A DNA stretch of 64,000 nt, from positions 20,973,207 through 21,037,206 of the forward strand of contig NC_064769.1 in assembly GCF_011397635.1 (NCBI RefSeq), written 5' to 3'. The stretch is from Epinephelus fuscoguttatus (Eukaryota > Chordata > Actinopteri > Perciformes > Serranidae). A model generated the notes under the pieces. That model saw only the letters and a list, made by a program, of their open reading frames with translations, made no database searches and was not told where the DNA came from. Position 1 is the first letter of the stretch, and every line of letters begins with the position of its first letter. Shown here piece by piece: positions 34,980 to 47,207 of this stretch. A program made the position numbers and the translations under genes.

Positions 34980-36690
34980 GGCTACTCATATCAACTGGCC
35001 TACGAACAGACAAACAGTCAGATTAAAGCGGGGTAACAGGTAATAAATATTTGGGGCACTTGACATTGCATGTTTGTGTCTGCCATCATTTAGTTACCTC
35101 TCAAGCTTGGTATTTACCATGTCAAACTACTCTGTTCAGCCACTGACCTAAATTATATTCAATAATGGATAACAGCAGCAACTGAGGAATTTTCAATACC
35201 ATGCATTAATGAAGAATTATTCATTTTAAAATTACTCACTGCCACTAAAACGATGGTTTTTTTCCTTCTGCCAGCATGTGGGGCTAATTCAGAATTTTCT
35301 GTTTGGTAATTTAAATTAAAAAATACCTTACACCTTACAGCTGTAGCTTTCATTGAGTAGTGTATGTCAAAAATATTTTCCTCCTTATTATCCAATCTCT
35401 TCATACCATACTGGGTTTATGTAGATATTTGCCTTATTTCTGCTCAGTAGGTTTAATTAGTTTACACTTACTTCTTTTCAAACTGCTAAAAATTCAATAA
35501 GCCCTCACTGGCTGTCCATTGTCACTCATCCATTTGATTGATATTATTGCTATCGCTTCCTTAAAATGTACTGGTTGCAATGCTGCCGTTCACCACAAGA
35601 TGGTAGCAGAACCATATCTAGTGCCTGTCCATGCATGCAAGTGTTTGACTTATAGGATGCTGCTTGACAAGAAATCTACCCAGGAATGTGAGTGCACATA
35701 ATACATAATAATTAATAAATATATGTTACAGGTGTGACTTACTGACATCACCCATATTCTCTTTTGGAGTTATGCTTTTACTGTAACTGCTGTAAATGAG
35801 GAATGACAATAACAAAGGCATCCTGGCAAAGAAACAATTTGACATGGCAGATGTAAATGTAAATTATCAGTGTGAATATTTAACATATAGCACATAATGT
35901 AATGTATGTTGATTTGTTTTTTTACATACACTTTTTTCATGTCAGCTTCCTTGACTTTTCTAGCCCAAGGCCCAAAATCCGGTCTTCTCCTGAGACTCAT
36001 GACATTTATCTCTTTTCTTTCTTATGTCACAGTATACCAAACGTAAGACCACAACCCTAGCTGCCAAGTAATGTCTTCATGTTTTGTGAATGGGATGTCC
36101 AGTACAAGCTTAAGTTTTTAGGCAGCGGATGCTGGCGCAGTCCCTGAACGTGACAGCACTTAAATAAACGTAAACATAAACAGAGTGCTCCTGATGGTCA
36201 GCACAGGGTTTAATCGCTGTGTTAGCCTTTGCTCCAGCTCGATCTGAAATATCAGCCAATCAAATTCAGATGATGATGATGATGACCTGAGGTTTGGAGG
36301 GTGCTCTGTCGTAGCATTCAGGAATGTAAAATCTGTAGTAAGTCTATTTTTGTCAATCCATTTCGGGCCTCACAAGTAGGATTATAGTACTGAGCAGCAC
36401 AGACAGTGGAGAAATAGATAGTCTTGACTGGCTTGTCTGTCTGTGTCCTCAGTGTGGGCTGAGTCTGCACTTAAAGTATTAACATATTTTATTTTTTTGT
36501 ACAAGAGCAACAGCTTAAATGCCTTTAATTAAGCAAGGAGAAATGGATAATCAAAGAACAAGCTTACACAAGGAGAAGACTTAAGATGTTATTACATGAT
36601 AAACAGTGTTATGCCAGCAGTAATCTCATGTGACCGAGGTTAATCCGGGAAATGAGACTTCATAAGTTCACAGCTGAGAGAGCATTTGTC

Positions 36691-36732
<42 letters not shown>
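36691..36732 (+). repeat. (TG)n microsatellite
   Basis: About 20 TG units with one TATA interruption. Confidence 0.9.
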
Positions 36733-38700
36733 GGGTGGGTGATTCACGTATGCAAAGTTATAGTTATATTGATTCCCTTTTTTACTTTGGTCATGACATG
36801 TAAAAATAGGTCACCAACCAGATTTTTTTTTTGTGATAAAACCTTCTCAAATGTATTTTATTGTATGCAAGCCCTTATATAACTGTGTTATCAGTGTTGA
36901 TGTTATTGGAAGATGATCATTCCATTGTTTAGAAAGTTTGGTCACACTTACAGGCTACTTCCAACCCAATAGCCACAATAAATGTTGGCATTGTACAGCT
37001 CTGTAAACCACTGATTTGTCACATTTGTATGTTTTATACTGTAGCTGGTATGTTGAAACCTTACTCTTTTTTTTACGTTTAAATTTTCAATTTATTGTTG
37101 TGACAAGGCTATGGTTAACATGTGTTTAAGTTTAGGCACAAGAATCGGTTAGGAAACTATCATGTTTTGGCTTAAAATACCCAGTTTGGTCGCTGCAGAA
37201 ACAAAATTTCTTGCTTATGCCGCTATGAACACGTCTGGAAATGTCCCAACCTATTAAAAAATACCCACTTTTGTTGGTCTCAAACATTTGTTCGCTGCTG
37301 TCTGTTGCTTGGCAGATGTCTAGCCAAGGTGCCACACCATACTCCTGATGAGAAACTCAGCTCATATACATGTAATCTCAACTATGTGACTTTAGAAACA
37401 TCGACATAGTACGTACAAAACACACAAATATACTCATGGTGTGCAGATACGTAAAATTCCAATATTTTTTCAGGCGACCTCGCTGCTGCTTCTTATGTGA
37501 TTACACACTAATTGCTCAACAACAACAATACATAATAACTAGGTAGTCCTTTTCAATTCACTCTGTCAAGTGGTGTTAGATAATATCCTTAAACTGTGCT
37601 GAATTACACTTAACCCCTTTGCAGTAGAACTTTAGCAGTGCATGGATTTGTATGTAGAAGAATATATACATATGCATTATTTAGATTAATTTTATTTGTG
37701 ATTTTCTGGGACATCTTTTGCAGCTACATCTTACCATAAAACAGAAAATGCAGCCTTCACATTTCCCTGTATTTCAGCCTGATTATGACATCTTTCAAAT
37801 AAATTTATTGACATTGAATGGTTATTGTTCACACAGTACTTTCCAGTCATTGTATTGGTTGACTCAGTATCTGAGGAGTTGAGGAGATTGATACCTCTTT
37901 GCTGTGTGTACAGTTTAGTACATGCCTTTTCCAAAAATGAGTGGAAAAATTATTTTGTCTAAATCTAAAGCATTTTAAGACCAAATTTACTGGGGATGTT
38001 TACAATATTCATGCTCAAATGTTGTAATCAAGCCCTGATTGATTAAATAGCTGTTTTCACATTTGAATTCTTCAGTGTTTTAGCTTGTTTTCTTGTTGAT
38101 GCGACACCGACTTAGAGGTTATTCAAGTTAAGTTTCACAGGCGGATTTGTGCCCTTTGTACCATTGGGGCACTCTTCCAGTAACTGTGTGGCTTACATCA
38201 GGAATTCACGCTTAGAAACAGCTTTATCATGACACACGTGGACTTGATAATTTTTGTTTTGTCTGGGCTTGAATTGCAAGCTGCGAAATGAAACAAGGAA
38301 AATCCCTTTTGCTGTCTACTTTGCATTTACAATAAAAAAATGTTCAGGCATGTATGAATTACATAATGATTTTCTTAATAAGCCAGCCATCAGAGCTCAA
38401 AAGTGCCTTTTGCTATCCTGTAAGAATTTTCCTTTAAGTAAATAAAAATTTCACACTTTTTTTTTTTTTTTTGCAGCAATTTATCTTTAATTATTAATAC
38501 TGCAAACACATCTCATATGATCAGTGTCATGCCAGCATACAAATTCAGTTTGTGTGTATGCATCTTCACCTGCTTAGATACACATGTACCTGTTTTATTG
38601 TGCTCCCAATCAGTTACATAAAGACCTAATTGTTTTCATAGTAAGTCTTGGGCAGGTTTCAACATAGAAGCCAGATTATGGTAAGTATTTCAACCCAACA

Positions 38701-38706
38701 GGATTA
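38701..38706 (+). promoter_or_regulatory. CRX/OTX-type site upstream of rbp4l
   Basis: GGATTA, the CRX/OTX core on this strand, lies about 75 bp before the TATA box. CRX drives photoreceptor genes, which fits a purpurin promoter. The motif is short and can occur by chance. Confidence 0.4.
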
Positions 38707-38776
38707 CCTCTAGATTTAAGCACCTTATTTAGTTCCAAGCAATGAAAATCAGCCATAAGCTTGTCTGTGGAGTGTG

Positions 38777-38784
38777 TATATAAA
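38777..38784 (+). promoter_or_regulatory. TATA box of rbp4l
   Basis: TATATAAA sits about 30 bp upstream of the inferred transcription start near 38808, ahead of the non-coding first exon. Confidence 0.75.
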
Positions 38785-38807
38785 GGCTGCCTCACACACC
38801 AGACCCA

Positions 38808-38872
38808 ATCTGTTGGACAGCCACGAAGACTAGTGGACTTTTAATCACTGTTGCTTGTTTGCCTCAAAGCAG
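38808..38872 (+). other. Non-coding first exon of rbp4l
   Basis: The 3' border is a canonical donor AG|GTAAGA at 38873. The 5' border is inferred from the TATA box. It contains no ATG and splices to an acceptor at 39248, one base before the coding ATG. Confidence 0.65.
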
Positions 38873-39249
38873 GTAAGACTCTGATGTTTTACACATTTTA
38901 CTTTGTACTCACTAGTTTGGGGATTTCTTTAAGTTTCAGCACTGGATCAGATGTGAGATTGTGTTTTCTAGGAATGCAAAATTTTTGTTCTGTTAGCTGT
39001 GAAATTAGAGGCTTTATAATCACTGGACTTTGTAATGTGGTGTTACGGTTTTTGTCTACTGCCGCTGCTTTCTTTTTCCTCACATAAAATAGTACAATAT
39101 ATTGTTGGTGCATTTATAGTACATTAGAATACAAGAGATCAGGGTTGTTGGACTATATTGTCCTGAGACCCAAACATGCAGTTTTGTGCCAAATAATTAG
39201 CCTTATATATAAACATATGGTCCTAATACACTGCTACTTTCATTATAGA

Positions 39250-40530
39250 ATGGAATCCTCAAAGCTTGCCCTGCTCCTGGTCCTTCTGTCCTGCGTAGAA
39301 CGCTGTTTCTCTGGCTCCTGTGTCGTTGACAGCTTCACAGTCAAAGAGGATTTTGACCCTAAAAGGGTAAGTTCATTAAAACATGCAAACAGCATGCACG
39401 CTGAAAAAAATCAGGTGACAAAGATGTCTCACTTTCTTCCTTTTCCCCACAGTATGTAGGAAAGTGGTACGCACTGCAGAAGAAAGATCCAGAGGGCCTG
39501 TTCCTGCAGGACAACATCTCAGCTGAGTACACCATTGACGACGACGGCTCCATGACCGCCTCCTCCAAGGGACGTGTTACTCTGTTTGGGTGAGTCAGAG
39601 GGCCAGAGGGTGACTTTTTTCTTCACTAATTGATTTTTTACAGACAAAATAGATATTTCAACAAGCAAAACCAGCCTTACGCCTCTTTAAACCCCTCCTG
39701 ATTAAGGCAAACGGTCAGTTTGGTCACAAGGACCTTCTTGACTAAGAGCTGGGGAGATGAGGACAGCTCAAATGTTCAGTTCTGGTCCCCCCACAGATTT
39801 AAGACAGGAACAGATTCTGAACACATTCTGAACAGTATTAGCTGGATTATGGATTTTTCATGCAGGAATGTGTGCTTGAGTGCACGTTTACTAGCAGATT
39901 TGAGAGCTCATGACACGGACTTAAAGCAATCTAGGCTTTATTCAAAGAAAATGTAGAATATACTGTTTGCATTTTATGTCTATTCTGTATGTTGTTATTA
40001 GAATTATTGAAGTGAAAAGTTCATGTATTTGCAAGAAAATGGCAGAGACTGATTTGTTGTACGTTGTTCCCCTTGAAGCTAACATGTGTTTGCATCATCA
40101 TGTTGCAGCTTCTGGGTTGTGTGTGCTGACATGGCTGCCCAGTACTCTGTCCCCGACCCTTCCACGCCCGGCAAGATGTTCATGAACTACCAGGGACTGG
40201 CCAGCTACCTGTCCAGTGGAGGTCAGACATATCTCCCTCACACACCTCTCTTATAACTCCTCATCCCTCTACACACTCCCTGACCTTTCCCTTCATTTTT
40301 AACCAGGTGACAACTACTGGGTGATCGACACTGACTATGACAACTACGCCATCACCTACGCCTGCCGCACCCTGAAGGAAGATGGCACCTGCGAGGACGG
40401 CTACGCCCTTGTGTTCTCCAGGAACCCCCGTGGCCTGCCACCTGCCATCCAGCGCATTGTCCGTCAGAAACAGGAGGACATCTGCATGGCTGGAGAGTTT
40501 CAGCCCGTCCTGCAGTCTGGAGCCTGCTAA
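39250..40530 (+). CDS. rbp4l: Purpurin (retinol-binding protein 4-like), secreted lipocalin
   Basis: Purpurin is a lipocalin secreted by photoreceptors that carries retinol and supports retinal cell adhesion and survival. Four coding exons, 39250-39366, 39453-39589, 40109-40221 and 40307-40530, join to 196 codons plus stop, the length of chicken purpurin. A hydrophobic signal peptide ([16 protein letters not shown]) ends near residue 21. The lipocalin GxW signature is at [17 protein letters not shown]. Later conserved stretches include [50 protein letters not shown] and the ending [10 protein letters not shown]. The six cysteines expected for three RBP-type disulphides are present. Identity to purpurin (for example [19 protein letters not shown]) separates it from plasma rbp4. 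The ATG is the first in exon 2. pde6b, another photoreceptor gene, starts 11 kb away in the opposite direction. Confidence 0.96.
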
Positions 40531-40808
40531 AGAGGAAGAGAGAGGAAGGCAGGAGAGTTTGGAGCTGAGAGAGGGCTAGTTGCAAGCTCGGAGGCTTGAG
40601 AGCAAGAGGAGGGAGAATGAGAGTGCGTGTGACAGGAGGCGTGTATGTGAGAGTGGTACTATGAAAGAACAGATGCAAAACAGAAAAATGAAGCACAGAC
40701 CTGCATCTGTTATTATGCATTTCCCCCTCTATCACTCTGTTGAGCCATTGTTTGTCCAAGGACAATGTTCACTGTTGCTTTGGTGTTTTGAGCGAATGTG
40801 AAAGTTAA

Positions 40809-40814
40809 AATAAA
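40809..40814 (+). promoter_or_regulatory. Polyadenylation signal of rbp4l
   Basis: AATAAA about 280 nt after the rbp4l stop. Confidence 0.75.
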
Positions 40815-40830
40815 AAATATTTTTCTAACC

Positions 40831-43800
40831 AATATCACTGGAATTTTGTCCTTTTTGTGCTGTAGAGAATTCATTTTTCACTCTCAGAGCACATATTAAA
40901 AAATAAAAACATAAAACCTAACTGTGTGAAGCATAAAAACTTATTTGTCAGCAGCTGAGGCTTGAACACATGTTGTCTGCGATCCCTCCTGAGCTCAGGA
41001 GAATGCAGCCAAACCCAACACAGTACGCACTGAGCAGTAATAAGCTTACTGGTGGTCTGATGTTCAGAGAACTTAGTCCTATTAGACTAACTCAACTGTG
41101 AGGCCACTTAGCTGCAGGGGTCAAGGATCAGCACTTGATGCTCAAACAGTCCTGTCTGTGTTTCCTTCATTCTATAATGTTACATCACAACACAGCTTAA
41201 ATGTTGTAAACTGAGAGAAAGGAAGACAGTTATAAGATGGCCGACGGTGAGGGAGTGAGAGAGAGAGCGACAGACAGACAGGTGGAGACTGTTTGTTTCT
41301 ATAGCTGGTGTGTAATCCTGTTGATGTTATGCAACAAGATGGAAAGCAGTGTGCTAAAGCTAATAGTGGTCAAGCATTACTGTAAACCAATAAAATACAT
41401 CTGATGTCCTGGCTGACAACATGGAGGGAGACAGTCAGATAAAACGGTTTAGTCTGCTTGGACATGAAACTCAAAATGCAAAGATAACACAAGGGGAAAT
41501 TTTATTGAACTTGAAACTGGAAACAAGTTGAATTACTTCACTCTTTGCAGCATTAATTAACTTATTTTTGAGATGTAAAATCACACCAGCCACTAGTTCC
41601 CAACCTTTCATTAAGGGAACACTTTATTTTATCCTTGAGTAAACTGAGTCTCCTTTACTAAGTATGGATATTTCAAATTACTTGTACATTCAATGCATAA
41701 TGATAACAATACAGAACAAGTTATAAACTGTACAAATAACCCAAGTAATGACTGCAATAACTGCAGGAAGTTTGTGAAAACAAGCGATAGGATGAATTTT
41801 GAGCAAAGTTCTTGTGAGATGAGTTTGCCTGTTATTTTTTTAGTAACTTTTAATACAATTCTCTGTATTATGTATTTTGATGAATCCAGTGTTTTCTTCT
41901 CCCTGTTTTATTAGGTCATTAGTTGTTTTAACTGCATACTTCTCTAAAGCAGGATGAGGCGGAGAGGGAAGGCTCTGCAAATATTGTATTCAGGTCTTAT
42001 AGCATAGATAATATCCAGACTTTACAAAATAATTTCATTTAGTTTTCGCCACATAAATCAATGGAATGCTGAGATTTGGGCCAACTCTGTCTTTCTTTTT
42101 TAAAAATTGATTTATATCTCTTAAAATCAAGAAGACCTCGCAAACCCCCCTTGGAACTTTGGTGACTCATAGTTCAATCAGGAGAGACAGACGAATGAAG
42201 TAAAGATAATACTTAAATACAGAATATGAGTGAACTGATTTCAGGATGATTTGTGCTGATTATGATCCAACAGAAGTCTTTGGTGCTTGGACACCAGAGG
42301 GAGATTTTTTGTGATCAAGGGACATCTGAGCAGCAGCAAGATAAATCCCCTCATGGAGCACAGACACTGGTGGTGGTGGCTGCTGACTCTGAGGCTGCTG
42401 ACTGCTGAGGCGGATGAGGCTGATGAATCCGTAAAGACTGGGTGGTGATGGGGAGGTGGCGGGCGTGCACGACTGCAGCAAGAAAGAACAACAGCAGAGA
42501 AAGAACCATATTTAAAATGAGAAACAGTAAGATGATAGGCTGACAGAGAAGGTGTTTTGCTGTGCTAATGGATTGACTGTGAATCAGCTGATGACTCAAT
42601 GGACCTACCCAGACAATTACACTGAGAGATAGTGAGTGAGCACACATCCAAGGAGTGAATGGCAGGGTGAGAAAGAAACTTAGAACCTGAGCATGAAAAG
42701 TATCTTCCAGACTGAACTTTTATTAGAGCTTCATCAGGGGTCAGGTCCCTTTGTTGGAAAACACTGTTTTAAACTCTCAGCTCCATAAAGAATACATTAT
42801 GATAGAGTGTGAACAGCACACCGTGAAAATAATCATGAAACCTGCTGTGCCACAATGTTTTATTTCAAAGAATTTACATTTACTTTTCTTCTATGTACTG
42901 CACTGCATTCATTTTTAAATATACGTCTTAAAATAACTCAGTTTTATTTGGAGGAGCATCCCAGTTGTAAAACAGGATTGTGTGACAAGGGATTGTAGAT
43001 AATCTCTGTGAGAGCTGAGACTATTGGCAGGACAGTGTGTAAAGTCAGTCTGCCTGTAAACTAGCTTAACTCTGAAGGGATCAGCTGTTTGGACTTACTG
43101 GAAATGAGACCGTCTGCAATACGCAATTAAAAGCAGCTACATTGTTTTATATCTGGACAAAGGAGACTAACATTACATATGCATCACTTTGGATGGAAAA
43201 ACAAAACAAAAAATAATGTGGCCTCACCTTTACTGCAGACAAAGACTTTCTGTTGAAACCCAGACTGTTTTCTCGTAAATAGTCTACAAGCTGGAGGTAA
43301 GAATATAAGTGGATTTATCTGCTTCAGTCTGGTGAAGCTCAAACTCAGATAACCCACGTCTGGAGAATACCAGAGTCAGAGTCAGGGGGGTTATGGTCCT
43401 TACATGGTTTTCTCTACAGCAGCCAAACAAGTAAAGTGACAAAAGGGCAGTAAATTTTTTACTGTCCCAGCAGACTGTATCATGTTGCTGCCACGGGCGG
43501 ATCCAGGCGTTGTAAACATTAGGGACTCAGCCCAAACTTAGGGGGGTCACCACCTTATTTAAAATTGTACATCATCATTGTATTTCACAATAGGCCTTTG
43601 TCACAGCAGATGTTTAGACTTGTCTTTGAAGGAAAAGCACTGGCATTACAAATAACACATTCAACCGCCCCAGTGAGTGACAGTGACAGCGATACTATGA
43701 ACCTCAGAGCAGATAAATGGAATTTAGTTATCATTTATTTCATGATTTAAACCTGTCATTTTCCTTCTGTGACAAGTCAAATTGTCTTCCTTTAATAGCA

Positions 43801-43895
43801 CTATTGTTGCCTTATTGAATGAATTGTATATTGACTGCTATGGTAAGATCTTACCACCAGGGGGCAGTCAGACCACATTAAACAGTCAACACTGA
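40831..43895. other. Intergenic region downstream of rbp4l
   Basis: No gene is firmly supported. A Pro/Gln-rich minus-strand open frame, 42465-42260, is preceded by a good acceptor (TTTCTTGCTGCAG) and could be an orphan last exon; see findings. The remainder is AT-rich with no recognised features. Confidence 0.5.
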
Positions 43896-44181
43896 GGGCT
43901 CTAGTTTCGCAGACCAGGCGCGGCGGGGGCGCAGCGCACCTGTGCTTCGCCAACTGGGTGTGGCCAGGCAGATTTTGTAAGTTTGGCACACCGTGCGCCT
44001 GGCGCAGCTACTCCTCTATCCCACCTCCATCCCTCCTACTGGCGCAAGTCGGAAAGAGGGAGGAGAGAAGGCGTGGAGTGGGTTTTACACACATCACACC
44101 AATCAAATGAGCCCCTCTCCTCGCCCTTAAATGCGCCGCTCGAAGGTATGAGAGTTTACTCAATTTACCATGGCAGAAGAG

Positions 44182-45448
44182 TATGGGGTGCCGTTTGTAA
44201 AGTGTCTCACGCTGAAAATAACATCAACATTTTGCCACATTTAGCTTCAAACAATGTTTAAAAAAGTATTGTGATTTTTTTAACGTCACCTTTTACCTCA
44301 TTTACAGCAATATTTGTTAACTTAGAAATATATTAAATAGTTAAATCTAAATATTAAATGTGGCACCTAAATGTTAAATGTTAAATCTAAATATTAAATC
44401 TAAATCTAAATCTAAATCTAAATGTTAAATCTAAATATTAAATCTAAATCTAAATGCTAAATCTAAATCTAAATATTAAATCTAAATCTAAATCTAAATG
44501 TTAAATCTAAATGCTAAATATAAATATAAATATAAATGTTAAATCTAAATATTAAATCTAAATCTAAATGTTAAATCTAAATGTTAAATCTTAATGCTAA
44601 ATATAAATCTAAATGCTAAATATAAATCTAAATGTTAAATGTTAAATCTAAATGTTTTGGGTGAAACTAAATATTTAGCTAATATGCAAATTCACACTGC
44701 TGGTCACCGGAAGTACCAAAATAAAAGCTCGAGATGGTCAGACTGTGTTTATAGAATCAAATAACGAATTAAAACCAACTTATCGGGGGAAATGGACACT
44801 TGAACATACATTAGCGTGATAATAACTACCTAAAATAACAAGAAACGTGTTTGGAGAAATTTTATTTGACGTGTACTTTGAGTTGTTAGCGTCCCTTCGG
44901 AGGGATTAACAACCTAAGCTAAGCTAACAACCGTCAGTTCTTAGCCCCGTTAGCAGTGTCTGTAATGACTCATTAACTCTTAAACGGTCTGTGAAAAAAA
45001 TATTTTTTTCCAGCGGATATCTTAGTTACAACATGACTGACCTAGCAAAACAGTTTTGTGTTGCGATGTGTGGTATTTATTCAGTTTTGGGAAATCACGA
45101 TGTCTAGATAGCATCAGTGGCCGCAGCAGCAGCAAAGCTATCAGGACGTCATCTGTTAAATGTCTCCCGTTGTCGGATACGACATTAAACTACTCCAGTT
45201 AGCTCAATCATGTTGTAACTAAGACATCCGCTGGAAAAAATATTTTCTTCACGGACCGTTTAGAGCTGGTGAGTCATTACAGACACCGCTAACGGGGCTA
45301 ACAGCTAACAGTTAGCCTCGCTAATCTACGATAACCATGTTATTAATTTCAGACCGTGATAGTAATGTTTGTTCAGTCATAGTGTTTATAGGCGTTACAA
45401 ACACCAGATTAGTCTAAACGGTGATACAGTGACGTGAAAAACGTGAGC

Positions 45449-45489
<41 letters not shown>

Positions 45490-46336
45490 CTAAACTCCGC
45501 TGGTTTTCTACCCGGAAGTATTTGTAAACAACAAGGTGATTCCCTCAGAAGGGACACTAACAACTCAAAGTACACATCAAATAAAATTTCTCCAAACACG
45601 TTTCTTGTTATTTTAGGTAGTTATTATCACGCTAATGTATGTTCAAGTGTCCATTTCCCCCGATAAGTTGGTTTTAATTCGTTATTTGATTCTATAAACA
45701 GTCTGACCATCTCGAGCTTTTATTTTGGTGATCGGCAGTGTGAATTTGCATATTAGCTAAATATTTAGTTTCACCCAGAACATTTAGATTTAACATTTAG
45801 ATTTAGATTTAGATTTAATATTTAGATTTAACATTTATATTTATATTTAGCATTTAGCATTTAGATTTAACATTTAGATTTAGATTTAGATTTAAGATTT
45901 AGATTTAGCATTTAGATTTAGATTTAATATTTAGATTTAGATTTAGATTTAGCATTTAGATTTAGATTTAATATTTAGATTTAACATTTATATTTATATT
46001 TATATTTAGCATTTAGCATTTAGATTTAACATTTAGATTTAGATTTAGATTTAAGATTTAGATTTAGCATTTAGATTTAGATTTAATATTTAGATTTAGA
46101 TTTAGCATTTAGATTTAGATTTAATATTTAGATTTAACATTTAACATTTAGGTGCCACATTTAATATTTAGATTTAACTATTTAATATATTTCTAAGTTA
46201 ACAAATATTGCTGTAAATGTGGTAAAAGGTGACGTTAAAAAAATCACAATACTTTTTTAAACATTGTTTGAAGCTAAATGTGGCAAAATGTTGATGTTAT
46301 TTTCAGCGTGAGACACTTTACAAACGGCACCCCATA
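44182..46336. mobile_element. Foldback element with about 0.85-1.1 kb inverted arms
   Basis: The outer ends TATGGGGTGCCGTTTG and CAAACGGCACCCCATA are perfect inverted repeats. The arms run 44182-45036 and 45208-46336 around a loop of about 170 bp. Both arms carry matching arrays of 'taaatctaaatgtt' words (44333-44655 and, inverted, 45780-46170). The right arm is longer because of extra array units, a TA microsatellite (45454-45484) and about 200 bp with no left-arm match. GAAGAG directly flanks both ends (44176-44181 and 46337-46342), a 6-bp target duplication. There is no coding sequence. The superfamily is unassigned. Confidence 0.85.
45454..45484 (+). repeat. (TA)n microsatellite
   Basis: About 15 TA units in the right arm of the foldback element, absent from the left arm. 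Confidence 0.9.
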
Positions 46337-46397
46337 GAAGAGAGCAGCAGCGTCAGACGGCGAAACTTCTCCCAGGAGGAAACTGATGTTTTGGTCC

Positions 46398-46448
46398 TGG
46401 AGGTCTGCTCGCAGTGTCCGAATATACGGAACTGCGAGCAGACCTCCA
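46398..46448 (+). repeat. Perfect 18-bp hairpin in the Myb/SANT-like pseudogene
   Basis: TGGAGGTCTGCTCGCAGT (46398-46415) and its exact reverse complement (46431-46448) flank a 15-bp spacer that itself holds TCCG/CGGA. It is an inverted duplication that replaced part of the domain-coding sequence. Confidence 0.85.
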
Positions 46449-47207
46449 CGGGCTGATGATGCAAAGGTAGCCTGGGAGGAGGTCACCACAATTGTAAATC
46501 AATGATGTGTTTCTCTCGTGCGCGCGCTTTCTCTTTCTCTCTCGCAGTCTCACTCTGTTTCTTTTCTTTTGACTTTTCTAAGATGACAGATGCTGAATAT
46601 ATACTCCCTATCTGATGCTGTGGCTGTTTGTGGTTGGCTGAGAGGGCTGTGAACTCATTAGTTTGTAGCTGTGTTAATCAAATCAGGTTGAGTTTCCATT
46701 ACCCATGCCAAACGTGCCAAATGGTGCCAATCCCCTTTGATCTGACATCACATGTGATGGGACAGTGGATATAGAGATACATTTATGTGCTGATTGCAGA
46801 TAGTTGCATTGAATAGTGTTTTGTGGGTATTTATTGCATTATTATTAATGTGCCTGATATTCTGGAAACCTGCCTGTGAGGTTTTGGTGACGTGTGCGCA
46901 CTGTCCGCTGGTCAGCCAAACTTCGGTTTATGTCGGCTGCGCTCCGCCTGCGCTGACAGTAGACCTGGTTTCAGCTGGCGAGCTTTTAGCGCACCTTTGG
47001 CGAAGCCTTTTGGCACAAAACTGTCACTGCGCCAAGCTGGATCTGCCGACACCTCCCCCTGCTGCGCCGCGACACCCATCTCAGCGCACCTCGGTCTGCC
47101 AAACTACCAAACTGAGCGCGCCTCGGGTTACGCTGCTCGAAACTAGCTCTGCGCGGGATTCGCCACCCTGCGCCACCCTGTGCTGTGCCGGGAAACTAGA
47201 GCCCTGA

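Larger units (their letters stand above)
34980..38776. other. Intergenic region upstream of rbp4l
   Basis: No exon was supported. It contains a TG microsatellite (36691-36732) and a T run (38458-38472). The last few hundred bases should hold rbp4l regulatory sequence. Confidence 0.55.
44170..46491 (+). pseudogene. Myb/SANT-like DNA-binding protein of the Harbinger element, disrupted
   Basis: ATG at 44170 encodes MAEE. The frame is then cut by the foldback element and resumes at 46337 with EESSSVRRRNFSQEETDVLV and LEV, the start of a Myb/SANT-like domain as in the second ORF of Harbinger elements. A further piece reading KVAWEEVTTIVNQ (about 46464-46491), typical of such domains, is out of order because of an inverted duplication at 46398-46448 and a stop (TGA) soon after. 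It cannot make the domain. The family assignment rests on the E-E-T/D-V-L and W-E motifs and on the host element's termini. Confidence 0.6.
43896..47204 (+). mobile_element. PIF/Harbinger-type element carrying a broken Myb/SANT-like gene
   Basis: The ends GGGCTCTAGTTTC and GAAACTAGAGCCC are perfect inverted repeats. TGA flanks both sides (43893-43895 and 47205-47207), a 3-bp duplication as PIF/Harbinger makes. Both sub-terminal regions are GC- and CpG-rich, unlike the surroundings. No DDE transposase was found, so it is non-autonomous. Without the 2.15 kb foldback insertion (44182-46336) it would be about 1.15 kb. Its only gene is a Myb/SANT-like frame starting at 44170. Confidence 0.75.

Noticed and set aside
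44333-44655. Regular short repeats resembling a CRISPR array
   Set aside because: The units are AT-rich words without unique spacers, in a eukaryotic foldback element.
46794-47207. 137-codon plus-strand frame at the right end of the Harbinger element
   Set aside because: It spans the CpG-rich terminal region and the inverted repeat, with no recognisable domain.
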